A stretch of DNA of 7,089 bases, taken from NCBI GenBank assembly GCA_030450535.1, contig JAKDIK010000141.1:1-7089 (forward strand), written 5' to 3'. A model generated the notes under the pieces. It was not told where the DNA came from, did not search any database, and saw nothing but the letters and a program-made list of their open reading frames with translations. This DNA is from Propionibacteriaceae bacterium (GTDB taxonomy: Bacteria; Actinomycetota; Actinomycetes; Propionibacteriales; Propionibacteriaceae). This document shows positions 1 through 6,800 of this stretch, in pieces. The stretch's first letter is position 1. Each line of letters opens with the position of its first letter. The position numbers were made by a program, and so were the translations under genes.

Positions 1-8
1 CTGATCCC

Positions 9-1454
9 ATGACCCACCCACGGAACACCCCAGCCCCCCGGACGGCCTCGCTCCCTCGCGGCAGAGGCGTCCCTTGCACGATCATTCCCCCGTTCATCCT
101 GGAGCACGTCGCCGTGGCTGCGCCGGAAAGCCTGGCGGCCGATGCACGTTCGACGCTGCGTCTGGACGAGGCGCTGCGTCCGGCGCGGCGAACCATCGGC
201 CCCGCCGAGCCGGGCCCCGAGCCGCCGGCCGTCGACGACGGCACCGGTCCGAGCCGGGCCATCCACGATGCCCAGCAAACCACCCGACTGCCCGGCAGGC
301 TCGTGCGCGCCGAGGGGGGTCCGGCACGCGGGGATGTGGCCGCCGACGAGGCGTACGACGGGCTCGGTGCCACGTGGCGGCTGCTGCACGACGCCTTGGG
401 CCGCGACTCCCTCGACGACCAGGGCCTCGGCCTGCTCGCGTCCGTCCACTACGGGCGCAAGTACCTCAACGCGTTCTGGGACGGCTCGCAGATGGTGTTC
501 GGCGACGGAGACGGTCGGCTCTTCAACCGGTTCACGGCCAGCCTGGACGTCATCGCCCACGAGCTGGCCCACGGCATCACCGACTACACGGCGGGCCTGA
601 ACTACCAGGGTCAGTCGGGGGCGCTCAACGAGCACATCTCCGACGTGTTCGGGGTGGTCACCAAGCAGTACGCGTTGCGGCAGGACGCGGCCGAGGCCGA
701 CTGGTTGGTCGGCGCCGAGCTGCTGGGGCCGGACGTCCGCGGCATGGCCCTGCGCTCGATGGCCGCGCCCGGCACCGCGTACGACGATCCGCAGCTCGGC
801 TCCGATCCCCAGCCGGGCACGATGAGCGACTACGTGACGACCACCGACGACTACGGCGGCGTCCACATCAACTCGGGCATCCCGAACAAGGCGTTCCACG
901 TGCTGGCAGCCGGGCTCGGCGGGCCCGCGTGGGGGGCGCCCCTGCAGATCTGGTACGACGTCCTCACCGGCGACATCCGGGCCGATTGCGATTTCGCCAC
1001 GTTCGCGCACCTCACGACGGCAGCGGCGCAGGCACGCTTCGGGGGGGCCTCCCGCGAGGCGGACGCGGTGGTCGCCGCCTGGGCGGCGGTCGAGGTGACG
1101 CCCCGCGCCGCCCGGACGCCGACCCGGCGCCCGGCGCCGGTACCGGCGCCCTCCCCGGTACCGGCACCGTCATGGACCACCCGGGTCGACGTGCGCCGCA
1201 CCGGGGGCTTCGCCGGGTTGACCCAGGAGGCGTCCGTGCAGTTGGGCGACCTGAGCGATGAGGACGCCACCGCTTGGCATGCCCTGCTGGCCGAACGGCG
1301 GCTCCAAACGCTGGCGGGCGTGGAGGCGGACGCCGTGCCGGATGCGTACAGCTACGGCGTCCGCTGCGACCATCCGGAGACCGACGTCACCCTGCCGGAG
1401 CCGACGCTGCCCGAGGACGTCCGGGACCTGTTCGATCGCACGCTGGACTCCTGA
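9..1454 (+). CDS. Protealysin-like M4 zinc metalloprotease with C-terminal emfourin-like inhibitor domain
   Basis: A 481-residue neutral metalloprotease of the thermolysin family (M4). A short protealysin-type propeptide is marked by C23 and the PPF-x-L segment (P27-L31). The catalytic domain spans about residues 95-363: NAFW (N154-W157), HELAH with zinc ligands H184 and H188 and catalytic E185, third zinc ligand E208 in LNEHISD, and D281/H286 in DYGGVHINSG, matching thermolysin D226/H231. The N154-H184 (30) and H184-E208 (24) spacings equal those of thermolysin. After the domain end (AAWAAVEV) comes a linker with PVPAPS twice (377-388), then about 90 residues (392-481) starting VDVRRTGGFAGL that resemble emfourin, the protealysin inhibitor. 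No signal peptide is visible, as is usual for protealysin-like enzymes. No alternative in-frame start lies before the propeptide motif. The frame is open to base 1, so a start further upstream cannot be excluded and the ribosome-binding region is outside the window. Protease identity is near certain; the emfourin assignment is by motif recall. Confidence 0.93.
   Translation: MTHPRNTPAPRTASLPRGRGVPCTIIPPFILEHVAVAAPESLAADARSTLRLDEALRPARRTIGPAEPGPEPPAVDDGTGPSRAIHDAQQTTRLPGRLVRAEGGPARGDVAADEAYDGLGATWRLLHDALGRDSLDDQGLGLLASVHYGRKYLNAFWDGSQMVFGDGDGRLFNRFTASLDVIAHELAHGITDYTAGLNYQGQSGALNEHISDVFGVVTKQYALRQDAAEADWLVGAELLGPDVRGMALRSMAAPGTAYDDPQLGSDPQPGTMSDYVTTTDDYGGVHINSGIPNKAFHVLAAGLGGPAWGAPLQIWYDVLTGDIRADCDFATFAHLTTAAAQARFGGASREADAVVAAWAAVEVTPRAARTPTRRPAPVPAPSPVPAPSWTTRVDVRRTGGFAGLTQEASVQLGDLSDEDATAWHALLAERRLQTLAGVEADAVPDAYSYGVRCDHPETDVTLPEPTLPEDVRDLFDRTLDS
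1133..1172. repeat. 18-bp imperfect tandem repeat encoding PVPAPS twice, with an 18-bp palindrome
   Basis: Bases 1137-1154 and 1155-1172 form an imperfect 18-bp tandem repeat that codes for PVPAPS-PVPAPS in the linker between protease and inhibitor-like domain. GGCGCCGGTACCGGCGCC at 1133-1150 is a perfect 18-bp palindrome, and CCGGTACCGG recurs at 1155-1164. The likely cause is slippage expansion of a flexible linker. A regulatory role is not supported because it lies inside the coding region. Confidence 0.8.
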
Positions 1455-1476
1455 CCGGCGCTGGACTCCTGACCGG
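1441..1476. repeat. Perfect 18-bp tandem duplication over the protease stop codon
   Basis: The unit CGCTGGACTCCTGACCGG occurs at 1441-1458 and again, without mismatch, at 1459-1476. The first copy contains the last sense codons and the TGA of the protease gene; the second lies wholly in the intergenic gap. It looks like a recent replication-slippage duplication. It does not alter the encoded protein because the first TGA is kept. Confidence 0.9.
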
Positions 1477-1488
1477 GCGCTGGGCGCC
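1476..1488. terminator. Weak hairpin between convergent genes
   Basis: GGCGC-TGG-GCGCC is a 5-bp perfect stem with a 3-nt loop, between the protease stop and the glsA stop. There is no T-tract on either side. It is the only stem seen in this 33-bp convergent gap and could contribute to bidirectional termination, but a stem this short is expected by chance in GC-rich DNA. Confidence 0.2.
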
Positions 1489-2759
1489 TACGCGTCGGCG
1501 TGCGGGGAGTGCTCGACGACCTCGGGCTCGGCATCGTCGCCGGTGTCGAGGTCGGCGGTGACGCCGCGCGGATCGACGAGCACCACGCGGTGCCCCTCGG
1601 CCATGAGTCGGCGGACGACCTCGCCGAGCATGCGGCGTCCGACGTCGTTCATCGACGCGACCCGGGACACGTCGAGGGAGACCGGCATGTCGCCGGGCTC
1701 GACGTCGGCCAGTTGGGCGAGCATGCGCTCGCCGCTGGCGAAGTGCAGCCCGCCCTGCAGCACGGCCCGGTACCACTCGCCGCCGTCGTGATCGATGACG
1801 CCGGCCGTGCGCACGGCGTCGACCGCCATGGGCGGCTGCGCCAGGAGGTGCAGGCCCATGTCGTGCGACAGCCGCTCGCACACGCGGACGCCGCGCGTGC
1901 TGTTGCCGAACGAGTCCAGACGCGGTGAGAACGCGCCGATGCCGGCCTGCCCCGGCAGCGCGCCGAGAATGCCGCCCGACACGCCACTCTTCGCGGGGAT
2001 GCCGACGCCGGTCATCCAGTCGCCGGCGGCGTCGTACATGCCGCAGGTGGCCATGACGCTGAGCACCTGGCGGCAGATCTCCTCGGTGACGACCTGCTCG
2101 CCGGTGACCGGGTTGTGGCCCGAACTGCCCAGCGTCATCGCCATGATCGCGAGGTCACGGACGTCGACGAGCAGCGAACACTGCCGGGTGTAGCCGTCGA
2201 CCACGTCGTGCGGATCGAGGGTGAAGATGTCCCGCGAGCGCACGAGGTGTGCCAGGGCGAGGTTTCGGTGGGCGGTGTCGAGCTCGGAGGTGTGGACGGC
2301 CTCGTCGACGACCAGCTCACGGCCGGCGAAGGCCGACAGGCCCGCGCGGACGCGCTCGAACCGTTCGCCTGCGGAGATGTCCTCCTCCCCCACCCACGCG
2401 TGGGTCGCGATGGCGCCGATGTTGATCATCGGGTTGCGGGGGCGTCCGGAGTCCTCCTCCAAGGAGATCTCGTTGAAGGGGTCGCCGGAGGGTTCGACGC
2501 CGATCCGCTCCTCCATGAACGCGATGCCGTGGTCGCGCAGGGCGAGCGCGTAGACGAACGGCTTGGAGATCGACTGGATGCTGAACCGGACGCCGGCGTC
2601 CCCGGCTGCGTAGACGCGCCCGCCGCCCACGCACACCGCGACGGCCAGCCGATTGGGGTCTGCGGCGGCCAGCTCCGGGATGTAGGACGCCACCTCACCG
2701 TCGTCGGTGGCGCACGCGTCGAGGACCTGTTCGAGGTAGTCGGCAACCGGGGTCTCCAT
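1488..2759 (-). CDS. glsA: Glutaminase A with C-terminal STAS domain
   Basis: Hydrolyses L-glutamine to L-glutamate and ammonia; a cytosolic serine-dependent beta-lactamase-fold glutaminase. The 423-residue protein begins METPVADYLEQVL, the usual start for bacterial glutaminases. S63-I-S-K66 is the catalytic S-x-x-K motif. The N109-P-M-I-N113-I-G-A-I segment and the later KSGVSGGILG segment are further family signatures. The glutaminase domain ends near residue 305. About residues 317-409 form a STAS-like domain (VSLDVSRVASMNDVG...HRVVLVDPRG), a fusion known for some glutaminases. In it the site that carries the phosphorylated serine in SpoIIAA-type proteins (D-S-S-G) reads N371-D-V-G, so phospho-switching looks unlikely. 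An upstream in-frame ATG at 2846 would add 29 residues with no family similarity, so I chose 2759. There is no good Shine-Dalgarno; TACCCT 6 nt before ATG fits a leaderless start. Confidence 0.95.
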   Translation of the reverse strand: METPVADYLEQVLDACATDDGEVASYIPELAAADPNRLAVAVCVGGGRVYAAGDAGVRFSIQSISKPFVYALALRDHGIAFMEERIGVEPSGDPFNEISLEEDSGRPRNPMINIGAIATHAWVGEEDISAGERFERVRAGLSAFAGRELVVDEAVHTSELDTAHRNLALAHLVRSRDIFTLDPHDVVDGYTRQCSLLVDVRDLAIMAMTLGSSGHNPVTGEQVVTEEICRQVLSVMATCGMYDAAGDWMTGVGIPAKSGVSGGILGALPGQAGIGAFSPRLDSFGNSTRGVRVCERLSHDMGLHLLAQPPMAVDAVRTAGVIDHDGGEWYRAVLQGGLHFASGERMLAQLADVEPGDMPVSLDVSRVASMNDVGRRMLGEVVRRLMAEGHRVVLVDPRGVTADLDTGDDAEPEVVEHSPHADA

Positions 2760-2771
2760 GGGCTGAGGGTA
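2760..2771 (-). promoter_or_regulatory. Possible -10 element for leaderless glsA transcript
   Basis: Reading the minus strand, TACCCT (2771 to 2766) matches the TAnnnT form of an actinobacterial -10 element and is followed by 6 nt and then the ATG at 2759. This places the expected transcription start on or next to the start codon. No Shine-Dalgarno sequence and no convincing -35 box are visible. Such a hexamer can occur by chance. Confidence 0.3.
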
Positions 2772-2907
2772 ACCGAGGCCCGTTCTCGTGATCGGGGACT
2801 GGGTTCGCGCGTTGGCGGGTTGCCCACCGCCCCGAGCGACCGCCACCGAGAGGCGGCGTCCCGAGGGTGGGGATTGCCGAGAGGATGGGATTCACTGAGC
2901 CGACGTC

Positions 2908-2928
2908 AGCCGGGCAGCGCGCCCGGCT
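2908..2928 (-). terminator. GC-rich hairpin after the toxin gene
   Basis: AGCCGGGC-(5 nt)-GCCCGGCT is a perfect 8-bp inverted repeat whose minus-strand transcript would begin 15 nt after the hepT stop. There is no U-tract, as is common for high-GC actinobacterial terminators. It would separate the toxin-antitoxin transcript from glsA, which starts about 150 bp further on. Confidence 0.5.
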
Positions 2929-2937
2929 CACACGACG

Positions 2938-2952
2938 GGAACCTCAGGTTCC
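2938..2952. repeat. Inverted repeat centred on the hepT stop codon
   Basis: GGAACCTCAGGTTCC is a perfect 7-bp inverted repeat with a single central base. As RNA it can fold as a 6-bp stem whose three-base loop is exactly the UGA stop codon of the toxin gene. Together with the hairpin at 2908-2928 it makes two consecutive 3'-end structures, which could aid termination or transcript stability. Confidence 0.7.
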
Positions 2953-3333
2953 GGACCCGTCGGTGTCCTGCTCGATCAGGAGTTGCTCCACCCGCCCCCG
3001 CAGCTCCCCGGCGTGGGAAGAGATGACCGCCCAGACGATCTCGTAGTCGACCGCGTCGTACTCGTGCGCGATGCGGTGGCGCATGCCGATGGCGCGCCGC
3101 CACGCGGGGTCGGGGCGGTGATCGACGAGGAAGCCATCGGGGAGCCGCCGCACCGCCTCGCCCAGCTTGAGCACCAGTGAGTCCGCAGCCAGCTGCGGAA
3201 CGTTCAACTCCGGATCGCCGTCGAACCACGCGCGACCACGCGCCGCCATGCGTTGGGCACGCTCGCACAGTGCCGCGACGTCGCGCAACTGCGCGGCCGT
3301 GCCAGGCCCGTATCGGTCATCGAGGCTTGTCAC
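2944..3333 (-). CDS. hepT: HepT-type toxin RNase (DUF86) of MNT-HepT module
   Basis: A 129-residue helical protein of the HepT/DUF86 family, the HEPN-fold toxin RNases paired with MNT nucleotidyltransferases. The signature R-x4-H-x-Y is R85-H90-Y92 in GMRHRIAHEYDAVD. R and H form the RNase site, and the tyrosine is the residue AMPylated by the MNT antitoxin in characterised systems. LKLGEAVRRL (55-64) matches the conserved IGEA-type helix. The start is GTG at 3333, overlapping the TGA of the upstream antitoxin gene by 4 bases (GTGA), which implies translational coupling. Length is typical and all key residues are present, so the toxin appears intact. Target RNA cannot be inferred. A hairpin overlaps the stop codon and a second follows it. 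Confidence 0.9.
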   Translation of the reverse strand: MTSLDDRYGPGTAAQLRDVAALCERAQRMAARGRAWFDGDPELNVPQLAADSLVLKLGEAVRRLPDGFLVDHRPDPAWRRAIGMRHRIAHEYDAVDYEIVWAVISSHAGELRGRVEQLLIEQDTDGSGT

Positions 3334-3770
3334 AGCGGAATCATCTCGCGGACGATGCGATGGTCCGGACGCAGCGATCGCGCCGTCACCAGGTCGACGC
3401 GGCAGCCCAGCAGAGCCTCCAGTTCGTCGGCGGCGTCGATGATCTCCAGCAGGTCAACGTCGTCGGGCACCTCGACGACGATATCGATGTCGCTGCCGGG
3501 TCGATCCGTCCCGTGGGCCACCGAGCCGAAGACCTTCGGACGGCGCAGACGGCGCCGCGCCAGCAGCGCTCGGACGTCCACCCGATGTCGTTCCAACATC
3601 TCGCTCGGCCGGGGACTCATGGCCTCGCGCAGGCGTGTCAGCATGGCATCCGAGGCCTGGCGTCGCCCTGACTCGTACGCTGCGATGTTCGGCTGAGCCA
3701 CCCCGCTGCGGTGAGCAAGCTCCGCCTGCGTCAGCCCCGCTGCCTCACGCAACCCCCGGATGGCGTCCAC
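3330..3770 (-). CDS. mntA: XRE-HTH fused to MNT nucleotidyltransferase (MntA-like antitoxin)
   Basis: A 146-residue two-domain protein. Residues 1-50 form an XRE/Cro helix-turn-helix (LREAAGLTQAELAHRSGVAQ then AAYESGRR). Residues 78-146 are a minimal nucleotidyltransferase domain with the complete G82-S83-x10-D94-x-D96 motif and a probable third acidic residue, D126, in CRVDLV. MntA-type antitoxins neutralise HepT by transferring AMP to the toxin tyrosine; the HTH adds a probable autorepressor function. The usual GSxARG reads GSVAHG, with H86 in place of Arg. The GTG start at 3770 places the HTH at the N terminus, and no better in-frame start exists upstream. TATGAT ends 6 nt before this GTG, consistent with a leaderless transcript, although the GGGG just upstream could act as a poor Shine-Dalgarno. 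The gene overlaps hepT by 4 bases. Confidence 0.9.
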   Translation of the reverse strand: MDAIRGLREAAGLTQAELAHRSGVAQPNIAAYESGRRQASDAMLTRLREAMSPRPSEMLERHRVDVRALLARRRLRRPKVFGSVAHGTDRPGSDIDIVVEVPDDVDLLEIIDAADELEALLGCRVDLVTARSLRPDHRIVREMIPL

Positions 3771-3776
3771 ATCCCC

Positions 3777-3799
3777 ATCATATCGCGGTGATATACCGC
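3777..3799 (-). promoter_or_regulatory. Promoter and interleaved-palindrome operator of the toxin-antitoxin operon
   Basis: On the minus strand TATGAT (3782 to 3777) is a near-consensus -10 hexamer, followed by 6 nt and the GTG start. Overlapping and upstream of it lie two interleaved inverted repeats, plus-strand order ATATC (3780-3784), GCGGT (3785-3789), GATAT (3790-3794), ACCGC (3795-3799). Each pair is a perfect 5-bp inverted repeat with a 5-bp spacer. The position on the -10 element makes this the natural operator for the HTH antitoxin. No clear -35 box is seen. Confidence 0.55.
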
Positions 3800-3831
3800 A
3801 GCTCCGTCAGGCACCCGGTCAGCGACGGCGC

Positions 3832-6800
3832 TCAGGCGTCCACCAGCACGAGGTCGCCCTCACTCATCCGGCCGGACGCGGACGCCTCGGCCCCCGGCGT
3901 CCCGCACTCGCCCCGCCGCGCGTTCTTGTGCGCGGTCGCGACCATGAGCTTGATGCGGTTGAGCTGGTTCACCTCGGACGCCCCGGGGTCGTAGTCGATC
4001 GAGGTCACGTTCGCGTGCGGGTACATCCGCCGCAGCTCGGTGAACATGCCGCGTCCGACGACGTGGTTCGGCAGACACGCGAACGGCTGGGCCACCATGA
4101 TGTTGGGCGTCCCGGTTTCGAGCAGCTCCATCATCTCGGCGGTCAGCAGCCAGCCCTCGCCGGCGGTGGTGCCCAGCGAGATGATCCGCTCGGCCCGGGT
4201 CGCCATGGCGTGGATGCCGGACTGGACGATGAATTTACCACCGGTCCTGGCGAGGGCCCGGTTGGCGGGCTTCTGGTAGGACTCCAGCAGCCACAGCGCC
4301 ACCTTTTGGGCGCGGACGCCGGCCTTCGACCCCAGCCCGAGGTTGTCCAGCCGCCATTCGCCCGAGTAGAGCGCCTGCGCGACGAACTCCAGCAGCCCGG
4401 GCAGGACCGCCTCGCAGCCCTCGGACTCGATCACGCCCACCGCGTGGTTGTTGGCCTGGGGGTGGAACTTCACCAGGATCTCCCCGACGATGCCCACTCG
4501 CGGCCTGCGTGGCGCGTCGCGCAGTGGCAGCTCGTCGAATTCGCGCACGATGTGGTCGATCAGCCAGCCGTAGCCGATGCGCCGCTCCAGGGTCGGCGAG
4601 TAGCCGCCGTGGCGCAGGAATTCCTGCACGAGGCCGTCCCACCGCTCGTACAGGCGCTGCGCCGAGCCCTGCTCCGCCTCGTAGGGCCGCACCCGCAACA
4701 GCACGTTCTGGATCAGGTCGCCCAGCACGATCCCCTGGATCAGCTTGTGCAGCAGCGCCGGCGTCAGCTTGAAGCCCGGATGGTCCTCCAACCCCTGGGC
4801 GCTCAGCGCGAGCACGGGCACCTGCGGGAAGCCGGCGTCCTTCAGCCCCTTGCGCAGCATGCCCGCGTAATTCGTCGCCCGGCACATGCCGCCGGTTTGC
4901 GAGATCGCGACCGACGCGTTGTCGGGATCTGCCCGCCCGGACAGGAACGCGTTGATCAGCTGCCCCACCACCATGATCGCCGGGTAGCAGACGTCGTTGT
5001 TGACGTACTTCAGCCCCACCTCGACGTCCTCGGAGCTCGCCGTCTCCAGCAGCCGGAAGTCGTACCCCATCCGCTGGAATGCCGGCATCAGGAACCGGAA
5101 GTGGATCGGCGCCATCTGCGGCACGTACACCGTGTGCTGCGCCTTCGCCTGCGCGGTGAAGGACGCCGGCGCGTCCGAGGTCTCGTCGTAGGTGACGACC
5201 TCCTTGGACGTGCGCCGCTCGGACGCCGCCGCCTTCAGCGAACGCAGCCGGATGCGCGCCGCCCCCAAATTCGACACCTCGTCGATCTTGAGCGCCGTGT
5301 AGACGTCGTCGGCGGCCTCCAGGATCTCCTGCACCTGGTCGGTGGTCACCGCGTCCAGCCCGCACCCGAACGAGTTGAGCTGGACGAGCTGCAGATCCGG
5401 CTGGGTGCGCACGAGGCCGGCGGCGCGGTAGAGCCGCGAGTGATAGGTCCACTGGTCGCGGACGCGGAGCGGTGCGGTGAGGGAATCGGTGAGGGAATCG
5501 GTCAGGACACCGGCGCCACCCTCGGCGTCCCCCGCCAGGTCGGCCACCGCGTCCTCGCTCAGCACGCCCATGCCCAGCTGGGTGATGAGTTCGGGCACAC
5601 CGTGGTTGATCTCGGGATCGACGTGGTAGGGCCGCCCCGCGAGCACGATGCCCTTCATGCCGCGCTCGCGCAGCCAGGTGAGCGCGCGGCGTCCCTCGGC
5701 CCGGATGTCGGCCTTGACCGCGGCGTCCTCGGCGAATCCCGCCGCGACGGCCTCGGTGGCCTCGGCGAGGCTGACGCCCCAGTCGGCGAAGACCTCCACG
5801 AGGCGCTCGGCCAGCTTCGCCGGATCGTTGAGGTTCACGAACGGGTGCAGGAACCGCACCCCCGGCTCCCGCAGCCGTTCGACGTTCTTGGCCAGCACCT
5901 GCGGGTAGAACGCCACGATGGGGCAGTTGAAGTGGTTGTCGGCCGCGTCGTACTCCCTCGCCTCGTAGGACACGCAGGGGTACCAGATGGTCGTGATGCC
6001 CTTGTCGAGCAGGTACTCAAGATGCCCGTGGGTGAGCTTGGCGGGGTAGCAGACGTTCTCGGACGGGATCGACTCCATGCCGGAGGCGAACATCTCGTGG
6101 CTCGACCGGCCGCTGACGACGACCTTGAACCCCAGCGCGGTGAGGATCGTGAACCAGAGCGGGTAGTTCTCGTACAGGTTCAACACGCGCGGGATGCCGA
6201 TCTCGCCGCGCGTCGCCTTCGCGTCCGTGAGGCGCCGGTAGGCGAACAGGCGCTTGTACTTGTAGTCGTAGAGGTTCGGCACCTCGCTGCGGGCCGGCTT
6301 CGCCTCCTCCGAGGCCCCCCGCTCGCAGCGGTTGCCCGACACGTGCCGCGTCCCGTCGTTGAACTGCGCGATCGTCAGGCCGCAGTGGTTCTGGCACAGC
6401 CGGCACGTCTTGCGCTCGGTGACGAAATGGAACCTCTCCAGCTCGGCGGGCGCGAGCAGCTCCGAGCGCTGCCCGGGCCGGTGGTTGCGGTGCGCGGTGA
6501 GCGCGGCACCGTAGGCACCCATGAGGCCGGCGATGTCGGGGCGGACGACCTCGCGTCCGGTCAGCAGCTCGAAGGCCCGCAGCACCGCGTCATTGAGGAA
6601 CGTGCCGCCCTGCACGACGACCTTCGGGCCGAGATCGTCGGCGTCCTTCAGCTTGATGACCTTGTAGAGCGCGTTTCGGACGACCGAGTACGACAACCCT
6701 GCTGAGATCGCCCCGACGTCGGCGCCCTCCTTTTGGGCCTGCTTCACCGAGGAGTTCATGAACACCGTGCAGCGCGAGCCCAGGTCGACGGGGGCCTCGG

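Noticed and set aside
74..1261. 395-codon plus-strand ORF overlapping the protease
   Set aside because: Arg/Gly-rich shadow of the protease frame, which carries the intact M4 active site.
2760..2846. 29-codon N-terminal extension of glutaminase
   Set aside because: The extension (Ala/Gly/Pro/Thr-rich) has no resemblance to glutaminase N termini, and the Met at 2759 matches the family start and a plausible leaderless promoter.
2115..3026. 303-codon plus-strand ORF
   Set aside because: Antisense to glsA and running into the hepT end; composition is that of a mirror frame, with no motif.
2760..3831. Toxin-antitoxin module as a mobile insertion with flanking repeats
   Set aside because: I looked for direct or inverted repeats bounding the module and found none convincing; no transposase or integrase is present.
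4235..5452. 405-codon minus-strand ORF in a second frame
   Set aside because: Ala/Arg/Gly-rich shadow frame inside the dehydratase-like gene, whose own frame is conserved throughout this interval, so it is not evidence of a frameshift.
3760..6705. 981-codon plus-strand ORF
   Set aside because: It is antisense to the dehydratase-like gene over nearly its whole length, with a His/Arg/Val/Leu/Asp-rich composition and no recognisable domain. Long antisense ORFs are expected opposite high-GC3 genes, and the minus-strand frame carries multiple family motifs.
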